DNA of 6,552 bases from Cellvibrio sp. (GCA_021323495.1 JAJQJO010000217.1:1-6552), one strand, 5' to 3'; counted from the first letter of the stretch, positions 1 to 5,453 are shown. Notes: generated from the sequence alone by a model not told the origin. Made by a program: numbers and translations.

Positions 1-529
1 AAATTGAAATGTAATAATTCAAATCCAGCGCGGCTTTCGCCATTTCCCAATCTTCAGTATTTCAATGCAGCACACGGCTGTGCTCAAGGCTGCCATGGGC
101 TTTATTTAAATTGAGGGTATCGGCTTTGGCTTCGCGCGTATGCACTACAACAGGTAAGCCAAGTTGTTTGCCGACGCTTAAATGCAACGCAAAACTTTCA
201 TGCTGGATATCTTTACTTTCGGTTTCGTAATGATAGTCGAGACCCGTTTCACCCAAGGCAACGACTTTGGGCTGTGAGGCCCAATTGATTAATTGTTCGG
301 CAGTTGCCGCACCCTCTTTCACATCGCATGGATGAACACCGACAGAGGCAACAACACGCGGATGCGCTTGCGCAATATCAATCACCGTTTGGATGTTTGC
401 CAAACTGATGCCGATACATAACATTTGCTGGATGCCGCGCTCATGGGCAGCGGCAATGGCCGCGCTCAAATCACCGTTGTAAGGGTCGAGCTTGATTCGA
501 TCAAGATGGCAATGGGAGTCAATCAACAT
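1..529 (-). pseudogene. tatD: TatD-family metal-dependent hydrolase/DNase, interrupted by an in-frame TGA and cut by the window edge
   Basis: TatD-family proteins are cytoplasmic TIM-barrel metallohydrolases with 3'-5' exonuclease/DNase activity, usually about 260 residues. Starting at the ATG at 529, the protein opens with MLIDSHCHLD (metal ligands H6 and H8), then VGVHP, GETGLDY (E94) and VVHTRE (H130), and reaches VLH (H155). The next codon is TGA (62-64) where the family has Cys of the near-invariant HCF; the following codon reads Asn instead of Phe. The same frame then continues as TEDWEMAKAALDLNYYIS, exactly the family continuation, to the window edge. So this is base substitution, not a frameshift. 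The 155-residue product would lack the last barrel strands and the final metal-binding Asp. An earlier in-frame ATG (583) encodes only the sequence of the terminator hairpin, so 529 is preferred although its ribosome site is weak. R153 instead of the usual Gly may also indicate decay. Sequencing error near a contig end, or recoding, cannot be excluded. Confidence 0.75.
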
Positions 530-552
530 GGGCACGTCCAATAACAAGAGGC

Positions 553-581
553 AAAAACAACAAAGCCAGGCATAACCTGGC
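553..581 (-). terminator. Intrinsic terminator between pilZ and tatD
   Basis: Read on the minus strand, GCCAGG-TTATG-CCTGGC forms a perfect 6-bp GC-rich stem with a 5-nt loop, followed directly by TTTGTTGTTTTT. It lies downstream of pilZ in the minus direction and ends about 24 nt before the tatD start. Either it ends the tmk/holB/pilZ transcript or, because almost no room remains for a tatD promoter after it, it acts as an attenuator in the tatD leader. The T tract is interrupted by two G, so efficiency is uncertain. Confidence 0.6.
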
Positions 582-690
582 ATTGCGAAAACTCAGTGGA
601 GCGGATTTTACATATTGTTCCAATCACATGATATGGCAATTCACATTGTATGAAGGGTTACATAATCCGGAGGGCTATATGATTTGAAAG

Positions 691-1044
691 CTACATAGTA
701 TGGGTAGGTTTGTCAGAGCTGAGCATACCCGCCAGATAATTTTCTATTTTGTTGATGGCGGTATTGTCCTGATCACTGAACTGCACACCTATGCCTGCCG
801 CACGGTTGCCCTGGGCGCCCTTCGGCGTTACCCAGACCACCTTGCCTGCAACCGGGATCTTCTCCGGCTCATCCATCAGGCTCAGCAACATAAATACTTC
901 GTCGCCCAACTTGTAGCTTTTGTTGGTCGGAATAAACATGCCACCATTTTTTACAAAGGGCATATAGGCCGCGTAGAGCACAGCCTTGTCTTTAATCGTA
1001 AGGGAAAGTATGCCATTACGGGCACCACCGCCAATCGGTTGCAT
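691..1044 (-). CDS. pilZ: PilZ, type IV pilus biogenesis protein (PilZ domain without c-di-GMP motif)
   Basis: 117 residues, the usual length of the orthologue in Pseudomonas (about 118). The PilZ beta-barrel core is clear: NGILSLTIKDKAVLYAAYMP, then NGGMFIPT, YKLGDEVFMLLSL, a strand with PVAGKVVW, and the strongly conserved TPKGAQGNRAAGIGVQF block, ending in the family tail SDKPTHTM. The founding PilZ subfamily lacks the RxxxR and D/NxSxxG c-di-GMP-binding motifs. Neither is visible here, so it probably acts through protein contacts (FimX/PilB in characterised systems) in pilus extension rather than by binding the nucleotide. The start at 1044 is preferred over a GTG at 1098: AGGA stands 6 nt before the ATG, and the 18 extra residues match nothing in the family. 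It follows holB by 69 nt on the same strand, the standard gammaproteobacterial order, and is probably cotranscribed with it. Confidence 0.93.
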   Translation of the reverse strand: MQPIGGGARNGILSLTIKDKAVLYAAYMPFVKNGGMFIPTNKSYKLGDEVFMLLSLMDEPEKIPVAGKVVWVTPKGAQGNRAAGIGVQFSDQDNTAINKIENYLAGMLSSDKPTHTM

Positions 1045-1094
1045 AACAAATCCTGATTGTTGTTTTAACAGATCACACGCTTCAATAAGGTCGA

Positions 1095-1120
1095 ACACTA
1101 ATAGATTAGCGTATTAGTGT
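1095..1120. repeat. Perfect 9-bp inverted repeat in the holB-pilZ junction
   Basis: Arms ACACTAATA (1095-1103) and TATTAGTGT (1112-1120) are exact reverse complements around an 8-nt spacer. A second, inner palindrome CTAAT-AG-ATTAG (1098-1109) uses the same left arm, so two alternative pairings exist. The right arm covers the holB stop codon (1114-1116). There is no T tract on either side and the stem is AT-rich, so it does not look like an intrinsic terminator. It could be an operator or an mRNA processing/stability hairpin in the holB-pilZ message. Confidence 0.6.
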
Positions 1121-2139
1121 CCAGACGCCATTGCGCGATTCGTGCTAGCGCGCAACAAAGCGCCCCAATCGAGTAATAATTCCTCTAATAACAATTGCTT
1201 ATTGGGGTTTGCCCCACTCAATAATTGCTTTTTGGAGAGCAGGATTTTTTCAATATAGCGGTGCAATAACGGCAAATTGAGATTGCTCAAGCGCTCGCGC
1301 CACTCCACCGGTGCCTGCTCCATCTGCAAATCATCAGCACCAACACGCCAACGGGCAATGCTGTGCAACAATCCGAGGAACCATTCCATAAAACCGTGTA
1401 CATCGCCACCATGCCATTGTGCAGCCAATTCTATCGCTGATATTTGACCAAGACTTAAACGTACAAATTGCTGCAGCACCTGTTCGCGCTGCTCCAGCGC
1501 ATCGCCTTGCAATAAAGCCAGCGCGCCCAAAGGTGCACCGCGCGCAGCGACCAACAGCGTATCGGCCCGGGCATTACTGCCGACCAACAGTGGCGCGAGC
1601 CAATGCAACACCTGTTCGGTACGCGGCATAGGGAATTTACGCAACTGGCAGCGGCTGCGAATAGTTGGCAATACTGAACTGGGGCTATGGGTGACCAGGA
1701 CCAGCAAGGTATTTGCTGCGGGCTCCTCAAGGGATTTCAACAACGCATTGGCGGAGTTGCCATTCATCGCCTCGGCCGGTTCGATAATTACCACCTTATA
1801 GCCACCTTGCTGCGCAGTTTTGTTGAGCGACTCGGTCAGCTCGCGCACCTGGTCCACCTTGATCGCCTTGCCCTCTTCCTCTGGCTCCAGCCATACCAGG
1901 TCCGGATGGGTTTGTGCTTTGTTAAGTTCGCAACCGCGGCATTTGCCGCAGGGAGTCCCTTCAATAGGCGACTGGCATAAGAGCAATTGTGCGAGCGCAT
2001 CGGCCAAATGACGCTTACCGATCCCCCTGGGGCCAGCAATCATCATGGCGTGGGGCAGTTTTTTCGCATTTATCTGTTGCATCAATTGCTGCCATTCACT
2101 GAGCTGCCAAGGGTATGGATACAGGGGAAAGTCACTCAT
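1114..2139 (-). CDS. holB: DNA polymerase III subunit delta' (clamp-loader ATPase-fold subunit)
   Basis: 341 residues, typical for HolB. Delta' is the stator of the clamp loader that puts the beta sliding clamp on primed DNA. Visible features in order: N-terminal PYPWQLSEWQQL with HAMMIAGPRGIGKR (degenerate Walker A region, residues 36-43), a four-Cys zinc-binding module (C55, C64, C67, C70), HPDLVWLEPEEEGKAIKVDQ, the VVIIEPAEAMN Walker B-like segment, ANALLKSLEEP (130-140), and LVTHSPSSVLPTIRSRC with the SRC motif at 162-164. The C-terminal helical collar domain ends in a Leu/Lys-rich segment (KQLLLEELLLDW). The ATG at 2139 has AGG about 4 nt upstream. It lies upstream of pilZ in the same operon. 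In related genomes tmk lies directly ahead; here rluA, on the other strand, occupies that gap, so holB needs its own promoter or read-through from tmk across the rluA antisense strand. Confidence 0.95.
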   Translation of the reverse strand: MSDFPLYPYPWQLSEWQQLMQQINAKKLPHAMMIAGPRGIGKRHLADALAQLLLCQSPIEGTPCGKCRGCELNKAQTHPDLVWLEPEEEGKAIKVDQVRELTESLNKTAQQGGYKVVIIEPAEAMNGNSANALLKSLEEPAANTLLVLVTHSPSSVLPTIRSRCQLRKFPMPRTEQVLHWLAPLLVGSNARADTLLVAARGAPLGALALLQGDALEQREQVLQQFVRLSLGQISAIELAAQWHGGDVHGFMEWFLGLLHSIARWRVGADDLQMEQAPVEWRERLSNLNLPLLHRYIEKILLSKKQLLSGANPNKQLLLEELLLDWGALLRASTNRAMASGH

Positions 2140-2174
2140 GAAACCTACTCAATTACACTGCGCTGAATAAAAGA

Positions 2175-2203
2175 TTGGGCAAGCTTAGCAAATTTGCGAT
2201 AAT
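2175..2203 (+). promoter_or_regulatory. Probable sigma70 promoter of rluA with extended -10
   Basis: TTGGGC (2175-2180), a 17-nt spacer, then GATAAT (2198-2203), which differs from TATAAT at one base and is preceded by TGC, giving the extended -10 form TGnnATAAT. Transcription would start near 2210, leaving a leader of about 27 nt before the rluA ATG. The -35 is poor (3 of 6), which the extended -10 can offset. The perfect palindrome GCAAATTTGC (2188-2197) fills the end of the spacer. Confidence 0.5.
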
Positions 2204-2236
2204 CCGGGCCCGCTTAATTCAGCTTCAGGCCTGACG

Positions 2237-2875
2237 ATGACCGATTCCCAGCTCGACATTTTGTACCTCGACGAGGATTTGCTCATTGCCAACAAACCCG
2301 CCGGCTTGCTCTGTGTGCCCGGCAAAGGCCCGGAAAAACAGGACTGCCTGTATAACCGCGCGCTAAAATTCAACCCCAATGCACGTGTCGCACACCGCCT
2401 GGACCAAGGTACATCGGGGATAGTGATGTTCCCGCTGAATTATTTGACCTTGAAAAACCTGACGCACAAATTCGAAGCGCGGGAAATCCACAAGCGCTAT
2501 ATCGCGGTAGTGGATGGCCTGGTTGCAGAGGATGAAGGTGAAATCAAACTGCCCTTGATTTGTGATTGGCCAAACCGCCCCTTACAAAAAGTCTGCTTTG
2601 AAAGTGGTAAAGCCGCACATACGCGCTACCGGGTGCTGGAACGGGACCAGAACCAGAAAACCACCCGCGTACTGCTTGAACCTGTCAGTGGCCGGACGCA
2701 TCAGTTACGGGTGCACATGCTCAGCCTCGGTCACCCAATGCTGGGAGATGGGCTTTATGCACCTGAAGCGGTACTCGCCAAATCCCCTCGCCTGCTATTG
2801 CATGCACAAGAACTCTGGCTGGATCATCCGATGACCGGAGTTGAAGTACGCGTACAAGCCACGCCTGATTTTTAA
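2237..2875 (+). CDS. rluA: Dual-specificity rRNA/tRNA pseudouridine synthase RluA
   Basis: 212 residues, near the 219 of E. coli RluA, with no S4 domain, as expected for RluA proper rather than RluC or RluD. The catalytic motif is HRLDQGTSGIV (residues 53-63) with nucleophilic Asp56; KPAGLLCVPG (20-29) is motif I; and the block LPLICDWPNRPLQKVC followed by SGKAAHTRYRVLE is diagnostic of the RluA subgroup. SGRTHQLRVHMLSLGHPMLGD (151-171) supplies the conserved Arg residues near the active site. The E. coli enzyme isomerises U746 of 23S rRNA and U32 of several tRNAs; the same role is inferred. The start is preceded by AGG with a 7-nt spacer, within the palindrome TCAGGCCTGA (2225-2234). The gene runs against its neighbours between tmk and holB, and its stop overlaps the tmk stop tail to tail. 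Confidence 0.93.
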   Translation: MTDSQLDILYLDEDLLIANKPAGLLCVPGKGPEKQDCLYNRALKFNPNARVAHRLDQGTSGIVMFPLNYLTLKNLTHKFEAREIHKRYIAVVDGLVAEDEGEIKLPLICDWPNRPLQKVCFESGKAAHTRYRVLERDQNQKTTRVLLEPVSGRTHQLRVHMLSLGHPMLGDGLYAPEAVLAKSPRLLLHAQELWLDHPMTGVEVRVQATPDF

Positions 2876-2886
2876 CCAATCAGGCG
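2862..2886. repeat. Perfect 9-bp hairpin spanning the overlapping rluA and tmk stop codons
   Basis: CGCCTGATT (2862-2870) and AATCAGGCG (2878-2886) are exact reverse complements around the 7-nt loop TTTAACC, which contains both stop codons (rluA TAA 2873-2875; tmk TAA read from 2874-2872). The arms encode the last residues of both proteins. There is no T tract on either strand, so it is not a classical intrinsic terminator, but it is symmetric and could define or protect the 3' ends of both convergent messages. Confidence 0.65.
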
Positions 2887-3495
2887 GGTCAGTACCTGAT
2901 CTATTTCCAACTGCACTTCCTCAAGGGTTTTACCCGCATCAACCAACGCATAGCGGTTGGGTGCAGCGTTGGCGCGCTGGCAATAGGCCGCCCGCACCCG
3001 CTCAAAGAAAACAATTGTTTCGCTCTCAAAACGATCCAATTCACCGCGCTGACGAGCACGATTCAATCCCAATTCAACATCGATATCGAGGATCAGGGTC
3101 AGGTCCGGGCGCAAATCACCCTGTACCAGTTGCTCAAGCTGCTCGATGGTAGCCTTGCTCAACCCTCGCCCACCGCCCTGGTAGGCGTAGGTCGCATCAG
3201 TAAATCGGTCACTTAACACCCAGGCACCGCGTGCCAGTGCCGGCTTGATCACCCGCGCCAAATGCTGGGCACGCGCGGCGAAAACCAATAATAACTCGGC
3301 GGTTTCATCTACCGCCTCTTCACGCTTGCTCAGCAACAGGCCGCGCACTTCTTCTGCCAAGGGGGTGCCGCCGGGTTCGCGGGTTACTACCACCTCAACG
3401 CCACGGGCCGTTAACCAATCGCGTACGAACGCCAGGTTGGTGCTTTTTCCGACACCTTCTGTGCCTTCAATCGTGAGAAATTTACCGCGCTGCAT
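2872..3495 (-). CDS. tmk: Thymidylate kinase (dTMP kinase)
   Basis: 207 residues, normal for bacterial Tmk. It phosphorylates dTMP to dTDP with ATP, an essential step in dTTP supply. Visible: P-loop GTEGVGKST (11-19), TREPGGTPLAEEVR (from residue 38) for dTMP binding, the FAARAQH helix (72-78), SDRFTDATYAYQGGGRGL (the DR motif D96-R97 and base-binding segment), and the Arg-rich lid RARQRGELDRFE (146-157), of the E. coli type. The start is set at the ATG at 3495 because MQRGKFLTIEG fits the family N terminus; an ATG at 3510 would add five residues and has no better ribosome site. It is divergent from ppiB across about 98 bp. It converges on rluA with the stop codons overlapping, so it is separated from holB, its usual next gene, by 732 nt of oppositely transcribed DNA. 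Confidence 0.95.
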   Translation of the reverse strand: MQRGKFLTIEGTEGVGKSTNLAFVRDWLTARGVEVVVTREPGGTPLAEEVRGLLLSKREEAVDETAELLLVFAARAQHLARVIKPALARGAWVLSDRFTDATYAYQGGGRGLSKATIEQLEQLVQGDLRPDLTLILDIDVELGLNRARQRGELDRFESETIVFFERVRAAYCQRANAAPNRYALVDAGKTLEEVQLEIDQVLTRLIG

Positions 3496-3552
3496 AGCCA
3501 ACCACTTCATCAAAAAAATTTAATAGGATTACACATTCCTTCCCCTTCGGGG

Positions 3553-3571
3553 AGCGCGTATCATACCCGCT
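3553..3571. promoter_or_regulatory. Symmetric -10-like dyad between divergent tmk and ppiB
   Basis: AGCG-c-GTAT-C-ATAC-c-CGCT is a 19-bp dyad with 8 of 9 pairs matched (mismatch at 3557/3567), centred on 3562. Its core TATCATA (3559-3565) reads as a -10 element on both strands: TATCAT forward for ppiB, about 30 bp before its ATG, and TATGAT backward for tmk. No good -35 is present on either strand (TTCCTT at 3536-3541 is the best forward candidate at 17-nt spacing). A small hairpin TCCCC-TTC-GGGGA (3541-3553) adjoins it in the tmk leader. A T run (3571-3575) follows on the plus strand, so a weak plus-strand terminator is an alternative reading. Confidence 0.4.
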
Positions 3572-3593
3572 TTTTCCACAAGGGAGACTTACC

Positions 3594-4088
3594 ATGATCA
3601 CTCTACACACGAACTACGGCGATATCGTTATCGAACTGGATTTTGAGAAAGCGCCAAAAACTGCCGCCAACTTTAAACAATATGTTGAAGAAGGTTTTTA
3701 TAACGGCACTATTTTTCACCGCGTCATTGATGGTTTTATGGTGCAAGGCGGTGGATTTACGGAAGATTTCCAACAAAAAGAAACCCGTGGGATGATTCAA
3801 AACGAAGCGGATAACGGTTTGCAAAACCTGACCGGCACACTCGCGATGGCGCGCACCAATGATCCGCACAGCGCTACTGCGCAATTTTTTATCAACGTCA
3901 AAGACAACAGCTTCCTCAACCACTCTGGAAAAAATGCATCGGGCTGGGGTTATTGTGTGTTCGGTAAAGTCGTTGGCGGCATGGACGTAGTGAACAAAAT
4001 CAAAAGTGTAAAAACTGGCACCAAAGGCTTCCATCAGGATGTACCCAAAGAAGCCGTCATTATTCAAAGCGCTACCCTTGCGGAATAA
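3594..4088 (+). CDS. ppiB: Cytoplasmic cyclophilin-type peptidyl-prolyl cis-trans isomerase B
   Basis: 164 residues, the same length as E. coli PpiB, with no signal peptide, which indicates the cytoplasmic form rather than periplasmic PpiA. It catalyses cis-trans isomerisation of Xaa-Pro bonds. The cyclophilin signature is complete: GFYNGTIFHRVIDGFMVQGGG (34-54) with catalytic Arg43, GTLAMART (81-88), HSATAQFFINV (92-102), and GWGYCVFGKVVGGMDVV (117-133), ending HQDVPKEAVIIQSATLAE as in E. coli. A good ribosome site (AGGGAG, 3581-3586) lies 7 nt before the ATG. The gene is the first of a two-gene plus-strand unit: lpxH begins 1 nt after its stop. A terminator-like hairpin inside the start of lpxH may make ppiB mostly monocistronic. 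Confidence 0.96.
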   Translation: MITLHTNYGDIVIELDFEKAPKTAANFKQYVEEGFYNGTIFHRVIDGFMVQGGGFTEDFQQKETRGMIQNEADNGLQNLTGTLAMARTNDPHSATAQFFINVKDNSFLNHSGKNASGWGYCVFGKVVGGMDVVNKIKSVKTGTKGFHQDVPKEAVIIQSATLAE

Positions 4089-4089
4089 T

Positions 4090-4812
4090 ATGCACAGCCT
4101 GTTTATTTCTGATTTACATCTCCATGAATCACGCCCGCAAACCACGCGGGCGTTTTTTCATTTTCTATACACCCAAGCCATTAATGCCGAAACGCTCTAT
4201 ATTCTCGGCGATTTTTTTGATGCCTGGATTGGCGATGATGACGAATCCGAACTTGCGCAAGATATTGCCAACGGATTAAAAATATTAAATGAACAAGGTA
4301 TTACTATTTATTTTATGCACGGCAACCGCGATTTTTTATTGGGCAACACTTACGCCAATAAAGCGGGAATGACACTAATTGACGACGGCATAGTAATTGA
4401 TTTATACGGGACACCAACATTATTGATGCACGGCGATAGCCTGTGTACCGGCGATATTGAATACCAGAAGTTTCGCGCGATGGTGCGCAATCCGCAATGG
4501 CAACAACAAATCCTCGCGCAACCATTGTCCGCACGCCGTGCACTGGCCGCACAAATGCGCGAGAAAAGCCAAAGCATGAATAGTTTAAAAGCGGAAGACA
4601 TTCTGGATGTCACACCGGATGAAGTTATCTCACAGATGGAAACTGCTAATGTCACGCGGTTGATTCATGGCCACACCCATCGCCCGGCACGCCACCCACT
4701 GGTTATCAATGGCAAACCAGCTGAACGCATAGTGCTCGGCGATTGGCATGAGTCAGGCTGGTGTATCAAAGCTGATCAAACTGGAATTGAACTGATCGAT
4801 TGGAAACTCTGA
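4090..4812 (+). CDS. lpxH: UDP-2,3-diacylglucosamine pyrophosphatase LpxH
   Basis: 240 residues, identical in length to E. coli LpxH. It hydrolyses UDP-2,3-diacylglucosamine to lipid X and UMP, the fourth step of lipid A synthesis, at the inner face of the cytoplasmic membrane. The calcineurin-like metallophosphoesterase ligands fall at the E. coli positions: D8 and H10 (SDLHL), D41 (LGDFFDAWIGDD), N79 (HGNRDF), H114 (MHGD), H195 and H197 (HGHTHRP). The region around 120-170 contains the helical insertion for the acyl chains. The ATG at 4090 starts 1 nt after the ppiB stop with GGAA upstream, suggesting translational coupling; an upstream in-frame ATG (4039) lies inside ppiB and adds non-homologous residues. 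Codons 14-23 form an intrinsic-terminator structure, described separately. Confidence 0.95.
   Translation: MHSLFISDLHLHESRPQTTRAFFHFLYTQAINAETLYILGDFFDAWIGDDDESELAQDIANGLKILNEQGITIYFMHGNRDFLLGNTYANKAGMTLIDDGIVIDLYGTPTLLMHGDSLCTGDIEYQKFRAMVRNPQWQQQILAQPLSARRALAAQMREKSQSMNSLKAEDILDVTPDEVISQMETANVTRLIHGHTHRPARHPLVINGKPAERIVLGDWHESGWCIKADQTGIELIDWKL
4131..4158 (+). terminator. Intrinsic terminator structure inside the 5' end of lpxH
   Basis: ACGCCCGC (4131-4138), loop AAACCAC, GCGGGCGT (4146-4153): a perfect 8-bp stem, seven of the pairs G-C, followed immediately by TTTTTT (4153-4158). It meets every sequence criterion for Rho-independent termination on the plus strand and has no T tract on the minus strand. 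It begins 41 nt after the lpxH start codon and 43 nt after the ppiB stop, so a released transcript would be a tidy ppiB mRNA. Ribosomes translating lpxH would cover it. Part of the pairing comes from conserved residues (Arg-Pro, Arg-Ala-Phe), so coincidence through coding is possible. Confidence 0.6.
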
Positions 4813-4818
4813 TTTACC

Positions 4819-4843
4819 AAAAAATAATCCACAGCAAAGCTGC
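4819..4843 (-). terminator. Weak intrinsic terminator downstream of the small membrane-protein gene
   Basis: On the minus strand GCAGC-TTT-GCTGT pairs over five positions (one G-T wobble), then GGATTATTTTTT. It lies in the 65-bp gap between the converging ends of lpxH and the membrane-protein gene, 35 nt past the latter's stop. The stem is short and the T run is offset by a few bases, so it is a weak candidate. No better structure is seen here for ending the lpxH transcript on the plus strand. Confidence 0.35.
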
Positions 4844-4877
4844 GGGCTAATCAACATCAAGCGTTAAATCGATACTG

Positions 4878-5276
4878 CTAACTGCGATTGCGGCTGGTCA
4901 TCATATACAGCCCACCGATAATCACGAAAATCGGCCACCAGGTTCCGAACGATAGATCAAGCAAAAACATTAGCGCGATAAAAACAATCGCCGCCGCCGA
5001 TACCAGCGAATTTGCAACAGCAACGCCCCAGCCTTCTTTTCGATAAGAACTAACAGCCTGCTGCAATGGCCCAAGCGCTGCCAGCAAAATAAAAAACGCC
5101 CACCAATTATGAAAATTGAGGAAGAACAATTCAAAGCCAAGGTTGCGCGCCAGCAGCAAACCACCGATTACCACGATTGCCAAACCTAGCGGCCAGTTGC
5201 TGGAAACCGGTTTACTTTCTTTTACTGGCGCAGGGTTTGCTGGCGGGGGCAGGTTATTATCATCGGGACTAGACAT
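4878..5276 (-). CDS. Small four-helix membrane protein, LiaF/DUF5668-like transmembrane domain
   Basis: 132 residues. An N-terminal stretch of about 27 residues is polar and Pro-rich (NNLPPPANPAPVKE), followed by four hydrophobic segments at about 28-47, 57-72, 86-107 and 113-126. Segments 1 and 4 share a motif of the kind W-P-x(4-5)-I-I-G-G-L (NWPLGLAIVVIGGLLL; TWWPIFVIIGGLYMM) and segment 2 begins NWWAFF. Repeated W-W/P plus Gly-Leu patterns of this sort are typical of the LiaI/LiaF-like (DUF5668) membrane domain, but the assignment is from pattern only and the function is unknown. The C-terminal globular domain of true LiaF is absent. The start at 5276 is chosen because GGAG stands 6 nt upstream, overlapping an alternative ATG at 5288. 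A possible -10 (TATGAT, 5318-5313 on the minus strand) lies upstream without a clear -35. A strong terminator isolates it from the GH9 gene, so it is probably monocistronic. Confidence 0.8.
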   Translation of the reverse strand: MSSPDDNNLPPPANPAPVKESKPVSSNWPLGLAIVVIGGLLLARNLGFELFFLNFHNWWAFFILLAALGPLQQAVSSYRKEGWGVAVANSLVSAAAIVFIALMFLLDLSFGTWWPIFVIIGGLYMMTSRNRS

Positions 5277-5400
5277 AACAAACTCCATTGTGGTCAGGAT
5301 AACGGGTTGGACATCATAAACCAGATTTTGGATTCAAACATCCGACTCCATAGATCAATTACCTGACGCTATTGCGTTCCGCCCTACAAATAAATTGCTC

Positions 5401-5434
5401 AAAAAAAAGCCTCACCGATTGAGTGAGGCTTTTT
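5401..5434 (-). terminator. Strong intrinsic terminator after the GH9 gene, symmetric in both directions
   Basis: GCCTCAC (5409-5415), loop CGATTGA, GTGAGGC (5423-5429) form a perfect 7-bp stem. It is flanked by eight A (5401-5408) on one side and five T (5430-5434) on the other, so the minus strand reads stem plus eight T and the plus strand stem plus five T. It lies 35 nt past the GH9 stop codon and works best in that direction; it also blocks plus-strand read-through into the GH9 gene. Confidence 0.9.
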
Positions 5435-5453
5435 GCAACAAGACTTGATGGTT

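Noticed and set aside
30..64. Selenocysteine recoding of the tatD TGA: it stands at a Cys position, and a GGC-GAAA-GCC hairpin lies about 21-30 nt downstream with G first in the loop, within the loose range for a bacterial SECIS.
   Set aside because: The stem is only 3 bp plus one wobble and is explained by the conserved Ala-Lys-Ala codons. The adjacent invariant Phe is also lost (Asn), which points to damage, and no sel genes are visible here. Finding selA/selB/selC in the genome and conserved TGA in relatives would revive it.
700..1056. 118-codon open frame antisense to pilZ.
   Set aside because: PilZ on the other strand is unmistakable; the antisense product has no family features or ribosome site.
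1131..1155. 7-bp inverted repeat TTGCGCG...CGCGCAA near the 3' end of holB.
   Set aside because: It lies in coding sequence, has an 11-nt loop and no T tract, and CG-rich alternating runs pair easily by chance.
4039..4089. Upstream extended start for lpxH overlapping ppiB.
   Set aside because: The added 17 residues are ppiB sequence in another frame and have no LpxH counterpart; the ATG at 4090 gives exactly the E. coli length and ligand numbering.
3603..4145. 180-codon open frame antisense to ppiB.
   Set aside because: It is a mirror of the ppiB coding sequence, has no recognisable domain, and ppiB matches its family end to end.
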